From positions 124,001-188,000 of the forward strand of contig NZ_MUNW01000063.1 in the NCBI RefSeq assembly GCF_002002725.1: a stretch of DNA of 64,000 nucleotides, written 5' to 3'. Positions 35,529 through 43,677 of this stretch are shown in pieces (within the stretch, counting starts at the first letter, position 1; each line of letters opens with the position of its first letter). The DNA comes from Sinorhizobium sp. A49 (GTDB lineage: Bacteria > Pseudomonadota > Alphaproteobacteria > Rhizobiales > Rhizobiaceae). The position numbers and the translations under genes are program-made. A model generated the notes under the pieces. It made no database searches. It had not been told where the DNA came from and saw only the letters and a list, made by a program, of their open reading frames with translations.

Positions 35529-36368
35529 ATGACAGGCAAGATTCTGGTGCTCGCAGCAAATGGCACGGTCGGCCGCAAGGTGATCGACGCATTGGTCGCA
35601 AAGGGTGAGAGCGTCAAGGCCGCGACGCGCAAGGCAACGCCGATCGCGGGCACTGATGCGGTCGCCTTCGAATATCACGACAGCACGAGTTATGGCGGCG
35701 CGCTCGACGGGGTCGACCGTATGTTCGTATTGACCCCGGGCGGCCACCTTGATCCGGTCGGCCTGCTGACGCCGATCATTTCCGCCGCGACAGCGCGCGG
35801 CATCAAGATCGTGCTGATGACCGTTATCGGCGTCGATGCCGACGACAGCATTCCCTACCGGCAGGTCGAACTGCTGATCGAAAAGACCGGCGCACCGTTC
35901 GTGATCCTCAGGCCCAACTGGTTCTCGGACAATTTCCAGAGCTACTGGATCGAGGGCATCCGCCACGGCACGATCGCGGTCCCGGCGGCCGAGGGCAAGA
36001 CGAGCTTTATCGATGCCCGTGACATCGCCGAAAGCGCTGCTGCCGCACTGACCAGCGACGCATTCAACGGCCGTGCCTTCAACCTGACCGGGCCCGAGGC
36101 CCTGAGCTACGGCGAAGCGGCGGCAATCCTATCCAATGCCATCGGCAAGTCCGTCACGTACACACCTGTCGACGACGAGACCTTTGTCGGTATCCTGACC
36201 GGTGCCGGCGCGCCCGAAAACTATGCGCGCTTCCTTGCCGCAATCTTCCATCCGGTGCGCGAGGGCTGGACGGCAGCACCGACCGGCGACGTCAAGACGC
36301 TGACTGGCCACGAGCCGCGCAGCCTCGAAACCTACGCACGGGACAATGCCGCAGCGCTTGCCTCGTGA
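35529..36368 (+). CDS. NmrA-like NAD(P)H-binding oxidoreductase
   Basis: This 279-residue Rossmann-fold protein begins MTGKILVLAANGTVGRKVIDALVAKG (dinucleotide loop with GxxGxxG variant). It continues with AVAFEYHDSTSYGGALDGVDRMFVLTPGG and VILRPNWFSDNF, typical of NmrA/QorB/azoreductase-like NADP-binding proteins. It could be a quinone or azo reductase or a redox sensor. It is divergent from HxlR, which probably controls it. SD AAGGAG. Confidence 0.85.
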   Translation: MTGKILVLAANGTVGRKVIDALVAKGESVKAATRKATPIAGTDAVAFEYHDSTSYGGALDGVDRMFVLTPGGHLDPVGLLTPIISAATARGIKIVLMTVIGVDADDSIPYRQVELLIEKTGAPFVILRPNWFSDNFQSYWIEGIRHGTIAVPAAEGKTSFIDARDIAESAAAALTSDAFNGRAFNLTGPEALSYGEAAAILSNAIGKSVTYTPVDDETFVGILTGAGAPENYARFLAAIFHPVREGWTAAPTGDVKTLTGHEPRSLETYARDNAAALAS

Positions 36369-36716
36369 TCGCCACACATCCGAGATGAAGCCAAGCCCCG
36401 TCCGTTCGACCGACGGGCGGGGCTTGTCGAATTCACGGCCGCACGCCAGAAACAGGGCACGAAAGAACGCCTTCGAGGCACTGGTCAACGAAAAGATGGG
36501 CGCTGGCGCCGCCCCTGCCAAATGATCGGACAGGCAGTCATGGTGAAGCCTCCAACTAGCGCCAGGATTGTGCATTCGCGGTTCCGTCGCACCCTGCGTC
36601 ATCACGCCGCTGGAAAGACATGGGATAACCGATCAATAAACTTGAGTAAAACAGTCGTATAATTTAACCGCATCGCCAAGGGCGCACCAACGCCCGGTGT
36701 ATGCGGAGTTAATAAT
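36369..36716. promoter_or_regulatory. Control region upstream of the autotransporter-like gene
   Basis: This 348-base gap contains a TATAAT at 36656-36661, 60 bases before the ATG. A hairpin GGGCGcaccaaCGCCC follows at about 36680, in what would be the 5' UTR. No convincing -35 is seen at 17 bases. Possibly an untranslated-leader structure controlling the surface protein. Confidence 0.4.
36393..36425 (+). terminator. Possible terminator after the NmrA-like gene
   Basis: AAGCCCCG / CGGGGCTT form an 8-bp stem with an internal GTC/GAC pair; only a short T run follows. A hairpin is clear, the terminator role is uncertain. Confidence 0.4.
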
Positions 36717-38873
36717 ATGAAAAACAACACTATTTTAGCACTTGCTCTCGCAAGCGGCACGATACTTTCGTCCCCGGCACTGGCTGTGGATTTCAGGCCC
36801 CAGGCCGAAATTGAAGGCGGTTTCTTCAGCGGCGGCTCGGCTGCCAGCGGCGGATTCTTCCTGCCTTTCGTGCTCGACTCCGGCAATGCCATCTTCATCG
36901 ATACACGCGGAACGATAGGAAACGACAAGGTTCGGCAGGGCTCCATCGGCGCGGGTTACCGCTTCCGCGCCAACGACCAGTGGGTCATCGGCGCCTATGG
37001 CTATTACGACTATCTGAAGAGCGAGCACGGCAATTCGTTCAACCAGGTCTCCTTCGGTCTCGAAGCGCTCAGCGGCGACCTCGAGATGCGTAGCAATCTC
37101 TATTTGCCGCTGTCCGGCGCCAAGACGCTGAGCGCCTTCAATGCCGCCTATGTTCGTGACCATGTGCTCGTCTTCCAGGAAGGCAAGGAGCGCGCTCGAC
37201 GCGGGCTCGACGCCGAAATAGGCGGACGTCTTCCGGTCTTCGATGAAGGATCCGACGTGCAGCTGAAGGTTTTCGGCGGCACTTATTGGTACGGCGGCAA
37301 GAACCTCGGCGACATGTTCGGCGCCAAGCTCCGCGCGGAGCTGACCTTCGCCGACCTGCCCGGTCTTTCCGAGGGTTCGACCGTCTCGCTCGGCGTCACC
37401 GGCACCTATGACAATGAGGACAAGCTCAAGGGCGCTGTCATGGCGCGCCTGCGCATCCCGTTCGGCGCCACGACCAAGGCAGGCGATGCCTACGACCCGA
37501 TGGTCCAGCGCGTCGAGCGTTCGAGCAAAATCCGCACCCATGCCGGTGCCACCGGCGATGTCGAAGCAGCACAGTTCGTTTACGATGGTTCCACGCCCGG
37601 GAAAGTGATCAACGTATCCGCTGCAAGCGGCAATGCTGCGAGCATCAACCAACTGCTGACAGATGCGGGTGCAGGTGCGCTCATTCTCGTAGACGGCAAC
37701 CTCGGCCTTGAGCAGTCGCTAAGCCTTGGCCTTGGACAGACACTGCTGGGGGGTGGCGGCGCGCTTACGGTGCGTGGCGCAAGCAGCGGCGCGACCGCTG
37801 ACTTCGTCAACAGGGGCACAGCCACGACTTTGACCGGTTTCGACCCAGCTCAGGACGTTGTCACGATGGCGTCCTTGAGCACGGTCTCTTCCGTGGCCAT
37901 TCGCGGCGGTCGTGCGGGGATCGGCAGCAACGAGACGGAAGGCCTCTGGATCGACAATGTTGACATCGCAAAGACCAGCCACGACGGCATTCGGCTAAGA
38001 CGGGTGGTCGGCGCAGAGATTGAAGACACCCGTATTCACGACCTCTACATCTGCGAGAACAACACGCAGTGCGAATTTACCGTCTACAAGCCGAATGAAG
38101 CGCCTTACGCCGCCATCAGCGCATTGGGAACAAGCAGCCTGACGATCCGCAACACCGATATCGACAAGGTAACCTACGGAATATTCACCGGCAGCGAGAT
38201 CGATGAAAGCGACTGGCCGCCGGTCATCGCCAACGAGGCGAGCCGAATCTATCTCGACAACGTCACGATCAGCAATTCGAGGCGCGAAGGACTGCTGATG
38301 GTTGCCGCCAACAATGTGCTGATCGAAAACTTCACCATCGACAACTCCAAGCAGGACCGCGACATGGACCTTGTCGTGTTTCAGGGCACATCGGATGTCG
38401 AGATCAACAACATGACGCTGAAGGGGGGCATCAACGGCCTGATGATGGTCTCGGCTTCCACGTTGCCGACCAAAACCACGGACATCGTCGTCAATGGTCT
38501 GAACATCGATGGCACGCGGAACGCAGGCATCTTCCTCAATCCCGTATCCGATATCACCTTCAACGGCGTGAACATCACCAATGCCGGCAGCTATGGCGCG
38601 TTCATCTACGGTAGCGACTACGAGTTCCTGGGCGGTCCTGTCAGCGATATCAAGTTCAACGGAATGAAGGTCGACAAGGCCGCGAAGGCCGGGCTCTATT
38701 TCATGGGGCCGTCGATCGATGTGAAAGGCGATGTTGCAACAACCAACACGCCGAAGGATTGCATCGCCGATACCGGCTGGACCGCTGGCTCGCTGACGCA
38801 ATCGCCAGGCTCGGTGCTGAGCCTCAATGGCAAGCAGCTCGACCAGTCGAATTTCACCACGCGTTGCCGCTGA
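36717..38873 (+). CDS. Inverse-autotransporter-like barrel with right-handed beta-helix passenger
   Basis: The 718-residue protein has a signal peptide (MKNNTILALALASGTILSSPALA, 1-23). The next ~235 residues resemble the inverse autotransporter (intimin/invasin) beta-domain: GYRFRANDQWVIGAYGYYDY, HGNSFNQVSFGLEAL and VKRARRGLDAEIGG-like strands in 10-14-residue repeats. A linker follows, then at ~300-700 a stretch of beta-helix coils with recurring patterns such as LTIRNTDIDKVTYGIFTG, VLIENFTIDNS and DIVVNGLNIDGTRNAGIFLNPVSD. The barrel is N-terminal to the passenger. Expected to expose the helix at the cell surface as an adhesin or glycan-binding/lyase-like factor; no catalytic residues identified. 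Confidence 0.7.
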   Translation: MKNNTILALALASGTILSSPALAVDFRPQAEIEGGFFSGGSAASGGFFLPFVLDSGNAIFIDTRGTIGNDKVRQGSIGAGYRFRANDQWVIGAYGYYDYLKSEHGNSFNQVSFGLEALSGDLEMRSNLYLPLSGAKTLSAFNAAYVRDHVLVFQEGKERARRGLDAEIGGRLPVFDEGSDVQLKVFGGTYWYGGKNLGDMFGAKLRAELTFADLPGLSEGSTVSLGVTGTYDNEDKLKGAVMARLRIPFGATTKAGDAYDPMVQRVERSSKIRTHAGATGDVEAAQFVYDGSTPGKVINVSAASGNAASINQLLTDAGAGALILVDGNLGLEQSLSLGLGQTLLGGGGALTVRGASSGATADFVNRGTATTLTGFDPAQDVVTMASLSTVSSVAIRGGRAGIGSNETEGLWIDNVDIAKTSHDGIRLRRVVGAEIEDTRIHDLYICENNTQCEFTVYKPNEAPYAAISALGTSSLTIRNTDIDKVTYGIFTGSEIDESDWPPVIANEASRIYLDNVTISNSRREGLLMVAANNVLIENFTIDNSKQDRDMDLVVFQGTSDVEINNMTLKGGINGLMMVSASTLPTKTTDIVVNGLNIDGTRNAGIFLNPVSDITFNGVNITNAGSYGAFIYGSDYEFLGGPVSDIKFNGMKVDKAAKAGLYFMGPSIDVKGDVATTNTPKDCIADTGWTAGSLTQSPGSVLSLNGKQLDQSNFTTRCR

Positions 38874-38881
38874 TGGCGGTT

Positions 38882-38920
38882 GCCACGCCCTCGCCATACC
38901 GAGGGCGTGGCTTTTCTTCC
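38882..38920 (+). terminator. Terminator of the autotransporter-like gene
   Basis: The perfect 12-bp stem GCCACGCCCTCG / CGAGGGCGTGGC has a 6-base loop and is followed by TTTTCTTCC. It closes the gene at 38873 and lies just before the convergent methyltransferase stop. Confidence 0.85.
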
Positions 38921-38935
38921 TATCCAGACCGCGGA

Positions 38936-39697
38936 CTACTGCGGCCGTCGGCACTCGAAGGTGACAACCTCGTCACCATCCTTCGGCACACGACCGAAGT
39001 CGTAATTGCCCGAGATGACGAGATCGACAAATCCGGCAGCGCGCAAGGTCAACGCCATTTCCTCGATCCCCCACCAGCGCATCGTGAAGAATTCGAGTTC
39101 GCTCGACGCCAGCTTGCCTTGGCACCAGAGTTCGTAGCGCAGATGCGAGACCGTCGTCTGGGCGATGAGGTCGGCCTTGACCCGCTGGCTGGTCAAGGTC
39201 AGCAGATCGCCCGCCTCGGTCTGCCAGCTGCGGATCGTCGGTTGGGTGTCGGCGAAAAGATCGTTCGGATACAGGTCGAAGACCAGGCGGCCGCCCGGCC
39301 GGAGATTGTCTAGGAACCGTTTGAAGGTCGCGGTCGCCGCGGCATGGTCGGTGATCAATTGCAGGGATCCGGCGGGGATGACGATCGCCTCGAAGCGCTC
39401 GTCATAGGCAAAGGCCTCGAAGGTCTGCTTCGATAGAGCCGGAGCCAGCGACCGTTCCGCACAATGGGCCCGGCAATAGTCGAGCATGTCTTGCGAGGCA
39501 TCGAAACCCCTGACGTCAAGGCCGGCTTCCAGCAGCGGGATCAGTGCGCGGCCGTTGCCCACGGCCGGCTCCAGTATCGGGCCGGCACACGCCTTCAGGC
39601 GCTCAAGATAATACTCGACGTCGCCGAAGGACTTTCCAATATATTTGTCTAAATTATAAACATGAGAGGCAAGCTTGCCGTAGGTATTGTTCAACAT
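38936..39697 (-). CDS. Class I SAM-dependent methyltransferase
   Basis: The product is 253 residues from the ATG at 39697; a TTG four codons upstream is the alternative. SAM-binding motif I appears as ILEPAVGNGRALIPLLEAGLDVRGFDAS, and AIVIPAGSLQLITD acts as the following acidic/aromatic region. It begins LNNTYGKLASHVYNLDKYIGKSFGDVEYY. A generic small-molecule or protein methyltransferase; substrate unknown. Confidence 0.78.
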   Translation of the reverse strand: MLNNTYGKLASHVYNLDKYIGKSFGDVEYYLERLKACAGPILEPAVGNGRALIPLLEAGLDVRGFDASQDMLDYCRAHCAERSLAPALSKQTFEAFAYDERFEAIVIPAGSLQLITDHAAATATFKRFLDNLRPGGRLVFDLYPNDLFADTQPTIRSWQTEAGDLLTLTSQRVKADLIAQTTVSHLRYELWCQGKLASSELEFFTMRWWGIEEMALTLRAAGFVDLVISGNYDFGRVPKDGDEVVTFECRRPQ

Positions 39698-39849
39698 GCG
39701 ATCGTCCAAACTGCTGAATAAAGCGAAACATATGTCCTATACAGCAGCATGCTCAAATGCGGTGTCGTGCAATTGCCACGCCCAATGCTTTTGTGGTGCG
39801 ACGGCCCTCGCACATCGCCTGATCGAGGCAGGCATTTGGGAGAGAACGG

Positions 39850-40227
39850 TCAGAAACGCGCAGGGCGGATAAATTTGCCGTAGACCCAGCCCTCCTGCCA
39901 CCGGCCGTTCTGCTGCGGATCGTGCCAGATCTGGCACCAGGTGGCGCGCACCGCATTGCTCTGCCGTTGTACCGACCAGCTGATGATCCGCTGCAGGTCG
40001 ACGCCGTTCATGCAACGACCGGTCATCTGCAGTCTGGTTCCATTCGGATAGCCAGCGCGCACGGCCGACGACGAGGACGGCCAGGCGCGCGCATTAAGCA
40101 CGTCGTTCCAGGCGACACCGGAAACCTCCCAGGCAACGAAAGTGCCGGCTGAGGCGACCTCCACCTTGGAGGCAAGTCCGGTGGCCACCACCGCCAGTGA
40201 AATCAGGACGCTGCGAAAGCCGATCAT
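39850..40227 (-). CDS. Exported SH3-like hypothetical protein
   Basis: The product has 125 residues from the ATG with GGAGGGG upstream. A signal peptide (SVLISLAVVATGLASKVEVASAG) is followed by VAWNDVLNARAWPSSSSAVRAGYPNGTRLQMTGRC and WCQIWHDPQQNGRWQEGWVYGKFI, a degenerate SH3-type cell-wall/ligand-binding fold with a C-x~35-C pair. Likely periplasmic; function unknown. Confidence 0.65.
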   Translation of the reverse strand: MIGFRSVLISLAVVATGLASKVEVASAGTFVAWEVSGVAWNDVLNARAWPSSSSAVRAGYPNGTRLQMTGRCMNGVDLQRIISWSVQRQSNAVRATWCQIWHDPQQNGRWQEGWVYGKFIRPARF

Positions 40228-40358
40228 CACGAACCCCTCCCAAAACCAAGATCGCAGCATATTGGCACAAGGCTGAATTGTGGCTGAACAGGCGGTTCAC
40301 TTGAGATGTGGACTTGAATGCAACGGCCGTCCCGGTTCCCCGGGACGGGCCCGAAAAC

Positions 40359-40631
40359 TCAACCGGGCATGCGGCAGACGGCACCGACGAGTTTCAGGAC
40401 AAAGGGTCGGACGGTCAGCACGCAAAGGAATGCCACCGGCATCGCCAACAGATAGGCGCTCAGAACACGGGCGGGGTAGCCCACGTCTATGCCGGTGTTG
40501 GCGCCGACGATGACGCAGCACATCAGAAACGCCATGATCGCCGACATGAAGAAGGCAAAGGCGATCGGCACCGCGCGGGGCGGCAACTTGCGGCTGCGCG
40601 CGACCCGCAGCGGGGGTATCGTATCTTCCAT
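40359..40631 (-). CDS. DUF2798-like two-helix membrane protein
   Basis: The product has 90 residues from the ATG at 40631, whose GGAG site lies inside the first codons of the longer frame. Two TM helices (AFAFFMSAIMAFLMCCVIVG and AYLLAMPVAFLCVLTVRPFVLKLV) are typical of DUF2798. It is divergent from the LysR gene, so the LysR product may regulate it. Function unknown. Confidence 0.65.
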   Translation of the reverse strand: MEDTIPPLRVARSRKLPPRAVPIAFAFFMSAIMAFLMCCVIVGANTGIDVGYPARVLSAYLLAMPVAFLCVLTVRPFVLKLVGAVCRMPG

Positions 40632-40747
40632 GGTGAAGATCTCCATAGCTTGTCCGCAAGGATCATCCCTGCGGTATGGCCGGCACTATACGGATGGTAT
40701 CGCGCGCAGGTAGACCATTGCAGCCTTGTTCAGAATTAGGCAAAACT

Positions 40748-40771
40748 ATCGAATGGAAACACGCATTCGAT
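40748..40771. promoter_or_regulatory. LysR-type operator palindrome
   Basis: ATCGAATG-N8-CATTCGAT is a perfect 8-bp-arm palindrome in the promoter between the DUF2798 and LysR genes, reaching the first possible LysR ATG at 40770. It includes a T-N11-A-type LysR box. Its position supports autoregulation and a LysR start further inside (40782). Confidence 0.65.
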
Positions 40772-40781
40772 GGATGTCATT

Positions 40782-41702
40782 ATGGATACGTTGCGCGGCG
40801 TCGAGAGTTTCGTCAGGAGCGTCGAGGAGGGCAGCATCGCGGCGGCGGCGCGCAAGCTCGGCATCACGCCGGCCTCGGCGAGCCAGAATATCGCCCGGCT
40901 CGAGCGGGCGCTCGGCACGCGATTGCTGAGCCGCACGACACGGCAATTGGGCCTGACGGAGAGTGGCCGGGTCTATTTCGACCGGGTGCGCAGCGTCGTT
41001 CACGATCTCGAACTCGCAGCTGTTGCGGTCGCGTCGCTGAACGCGGAGCCGCGGGGATCACTGAAGATCGCGTCCTCCGTCGCCTTCGGCCGTCATGTGG
41101 TGGCGCCGCTCGTGCCATCCTTCGCCGAGCGGCATCCGGAGGTCTCGATCGAACTCGTCGTCACCGATCGGGAGATCGATCACATCGGCGAAGGCATCGA
41201 TATCAGCGTGCGCTTCGGCCTGCAGCTGGAGCCTGGGCTGATAGCGCGCAAGCTTGCCTCGGTGCCGATGGTCATCTGTGCGTCCCCGTCCTACATCGAG
41301 CGCCACGGTCGGCCGGAGAGGCCGGAAGACCTGATCCATCATCATTGTCTCGTCTATCGTTACGCGGGGCACGGACGGATCTTTCGCTGGGGGTTCGTGA
41401 GGGACGGTCTGCGCTTCGAACCGGAGTTGAAGGCGACAATCGTTAGCAACGACATCGACACGCTGGCCGAAATGGCAATCGCCGGTGCCGGCATCACCCG
41501 GCTCGGTGCCTTCATCGCAACGGACTTGATCGCGCGCGGCTTGCTTGTACCGCTGTTCGGCGGCGCACCGTCAGAAGGCGTTGCCAACACCGACCATGAG
41601 CCCTTCGACTTCTACGCCTGCTTCGTCGACCGACAGGCGGAGACACCCAAGGTTCGCGCCTTCATCGAGCATGCGGTGCAGTCGCTCAAGGGCCGGTGGT
41701 AA
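40782..41702 (+). CDS. LysR-family transcriptional regulator
   Basis: The protein has 306 residues from ATG 40782 (MDTLRGVESFVRSVEEGS); an earlier ATG at 40770 overlaps the operator and is less likely. The winged helix-turn-helix (SIAAAARKLGITPASASQNIARLERALGTRLLSRTTR) is followed by a substrate-binding domain of typical length. It resembles the HTH of aromatic/redox-response LysR proteins. It is adjacent to a divergent DUF2798 gene. Confidence 0.87.
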   Translation: MDTLRGVESFVRSVEEGSIAAAARKLGITPASASQNIARLERALGTRLLSRTTRQLGLTESGRVYFDRVRSVVHDLELAAVAVASLNAEPRGSLKIASSVAFGRHVVAPLVPSFAERHPEVSIELVVTDREIDHIGEGIDISVRFGLQLEPGLIARKLASVPMVICASPSYIERHGRPERPEDLIHHHCLVYRYAGHGRIFRWGFVRDGLRFEPELKATIVSNDIDTLAEMAIAGAGITRLGAFIATDLIARGLLVPLFGGAPSEGVANTDHEPFDFYACFVDRQAETPKVRAFIEHAVQSLKGRW

Positions 41703-41727
41703 CCGCTACGATCGGCGCATCCGGCCA

Positions 41728-42129
41728 TCACGCGGGCACAGCATGACCCGTTTGCTGCGCGGCGGCTTCCTCTGCGAGCTTTGCTTCACGGCGAAGCTTG
41801 AGCTTGTAGCCGACCTCGACGATCGCGTGGATTGCCGGCACGAATTCCTGGCCGAGCTCGCTCAGCCTGTACTCGACCGAGGGCGGCGATGTCGGCATGA
41901 TCCGCCGTTCGATCGCCCCCTTCTCCTCCATGTCTTTCAGCCGGGTGCTCAGCACCTTGGCCGAAATGCCGGGGATGTCGATCTTGAGTTCGCTGAAGCG
42001 CCGCGGACCGCCGCTCAAGTACCAGATGATGTTGGGCGCCCAGGCGCCGCCGAGCATCACCATGCACTCCCCGACCGGGCAGGCCGGCGGCAACGCCGCA
42101 GCCCTATTCTTCCGAATTTTCAAGCTCAT
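41728..42129 (-). CDS. HxlR-family transcriptional regulator
   Basis: The product has 133 residues from ATG 42129. CPVGECMVMLGGAWAPNIIWYLSGGPRRFSELKIDIPGISAKVLSTRLKDMEEKG is the HxlR core with N-terminal cysteines. The divergent operon starting at 42266 encodes glutathione S-transferase and two more proteins, so this is likely its electrophile- or redox-sensing regulator. Confidence 0.85.
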   Translation of the reverse strand: MSLKIRKNRAAALPPACPVGECMVMLGGAWAPNIIWYLSGGPRRFSELKIDIPGISAKVLSTRLKDMEEKGAIERRIMPTSPPSVEYRLSELGQEFVPAIHAIVEVGYKLKLRREAKLAEEAAAQQTGHAVPA

Positions 42130-42144
42130 GGGCAAAATTCTCCA

Positions 42145-42205
42145 GTTACCGCGGGGAAACCGGAAACGTCGGTAACATAAAGTTATCTCATATACAAAAG
42201 TTATC
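42145..42205. promoter_or_regulatory. Repeats in the HxlR/GST promoter region
   Basis: An inverted pair GTTACC (42145-42150) / GGTAAC (42171-42176) is followed by a direct repeat AAAGTTATC at 42179-42187 and 42197-42205, an 18-bp period. These sit between the two divergent starts and are the likely HxlR operator and promoter parts. Confidence 0.55.
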
Positions 42206-42265
42206 GCTTCGGTCTAGGTTCCCCCGACTTCGACAGAGACCACCATTGCAGAAAGGAATTTGGTC

Positions 42266-42880
42266 ATGAAGCTTTACTATGCTCCCGGCGCCTGCTCGCT
42301 CTCGCCCCATATCAGCCTGCGCGAAGCCGGCGTCGACTTCGAGATCGTCAAGGTCGACACAGCCACCCATCTCACCGAAGGCGGCGCCGATTTCAAGGCG
42401 ATCAACCCCAAGGGCTATGTGCCGGCGCTGGTGCTGGAAACCGGGGATGTCGTCACCGAAGGTACGGCCGTCGTGCAATACATCGCCGACCGTTTTCCGA
42501 AGGCCGGGCTTGCGCCCGCCAATGGCACGCTGGAGCGTACCCGCCTGCAGGAACAACTGAATTTCATCGCCACGGAGCTGCACAAGGCATTCTCGCCGCT
42601 GTTCAGCAAAACGGCGAGCGCCGATGCCAAGCAGGCGGCAGCAGCACAGGTCGGCAACCGGCTCGGCAACGTCGAAACGCTGTTGTCTGATGGCCGCGCC
42701 CATGTGCTCGGTGAAACCTTCTCCGTCGCCGACGCCTATCTCTTCACCGTCGTCAACTGGACCAGCGTCACGGGAATCTCGCTTGACCCATGGCCACACC
42801 TGGCGGCCTATATGCAGCGGGTCGCCCAGCGCCCGGCGGTGCTGGCAGCCATGAAGGCGGAAGGGCTGATTGCTGCATGA
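42266..42880 (+). CDS. Glutathione S-transferase
   Basis: The 204-residue GST begins MKLYYAPGACSLSPHISLREAG, the N-terminal thioredoxin-like domain with the bacterial beta-class C/S site (GACSLS). VETLLSDGRAHVLGETFSVADAYLF follows in the helical domain. It conjugates glutathione to electrophiles; it is probably involved in detoxification with the two genes that follow. The ATG (second codon frame start at 42266) has AAGGAA upstream. Confidence 0.87.
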   Translation: MKLYYAPGACSLSPHISLREAGVDFEIVKVDTATHLTEGGADFKAINPKGYVPALVLETGDVVTEGTAVVQYIADRFPKAGLAPANGTLERTRLQEQLNFIATELHKAFSPLFSKTASADAKQAAAAQVGNRLGNVETLLSDGRAHVLGETFSVADAYLFTVVNWTSVTGISLDPWPHLAAYMQRVAQRPAVLAAMKAEGLIAA

Positions 42881-43272
42881 ACGGCACCCCCACCGACCCG
42901 GGCTTTGCCGCCGTCATCGATGTTCTCGGGCGCTACTTCGATGGACTTTACCTGAGCGACACGGCGATCCTGCGCGAGGTCTTTCACCCGAAGGCGCACT
43001 ACGCCACCGCGACCGAGGGAGAACTGCTCGAACTCGACATGACCGAGTACTTCCCGATCGTCGACAAGCGTCCCTCCCCCGCTAGCCGCGGCGAAGCGCG
43101 TGCCGACAGGATCGTCTCGATCGAGTTCGCCGGGCCGGTGACGGCTTTCGCCAAGGTACAATGCGCCATCGGCGAGAAGGCGTTCACCGATTTCCTGTCG
43201 CTGATCTTCGTCGACGGGCGTTGGCAGATCATTGCCAAGGTCTTCCACTACGACATTCGACAACAAGGCTAA
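42877..43272 (+). CDS. NTF2-like/lumazine-binding-type protein
   Basis: The 131-residue product shows the NTF2-like fold as RYFDGLYLSDTAILREVFHPKAHYATA and FADFLSLIFVDGRWQIIAKVFHYD. It is the second gene of a three-gene operon; its ATG overlaps the GST stop by 4 bases. It likely binds a small molecule; no catalytic motif is certain. The enzyme could be an isomerase or lyase partner of the GST and tautomerase. Confidence 0.75.
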   Translation: MNGTPTDPGFAAVIDVLGRYFDGLYLSDTAILREVFHPKAHYATATEGELLELDMTEYFPIVDKRPSPASRGEARADRIVSIEFAGPVTAFAKVQCAIGEKAFTDFLSLIFVDGRWQIIAKVFHYDIRQQG

Positions 43273-43282
43273 GGAGCCAGCA

Positions 43283-43495
43283 ATGCCCTATGTGAACATC
43301 AAGATCACCCGCGAAGGCGCGACCAGCGAACAGAAGGCAGCGCTCATCAAGGGCGTCACCGACCTGCTCGTGACCGTGCTCGACAAGAACCCGGCCACCA
43401 CCTTCGTCGTCATCGACGAGGTCGCCTTCGAAGACTGGGGCGTCGGCGGCCTGCCGGTGGAGGAGTACCGCAAGCAAGTGAAGGCCAAGGGCTAG
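43283..43495 (+). CDS. 4-oxalocrotonate tautomerase-like protein
   Basis: The 70-residue tautomerase has the initial Met removed to expose catalytic Pro1 (MPYVNIKITREG), then VTDLLVTVLDKNPATTFVVIDEVAFEDWGVGG with the Arg/Phe active-site pattern. It ends the HxlR-controlled operon. Size matches 4-OT/DmpI-type proteins, which catalyse keto-enol tautomerisation of small acids. Confidence 0.85.
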   Translation: MPYVNIKITREGATSEQKAALIKGVTDLLVTVLDKNPATTFVVIDEVAFEDWGVGGLPVEEYRKQVKAKG

Positions 43496-43677
43496 TCCTT
43501 TCCGGCCGGTCTGCATCTGCCCGACGAAGGATCGACCACTGTCCGGGCGCCCTGCTCTGTCTTCTCCCCAGCGATGGGGAGAAGGAACCGCCTGACGGCA
43601 AAAACCTTTCCGCTTGATCGTCGCAGCCGGGCTCTCTATCTCATTGTCTCCCGCCGCATAAATCCCGGAGACATGCC

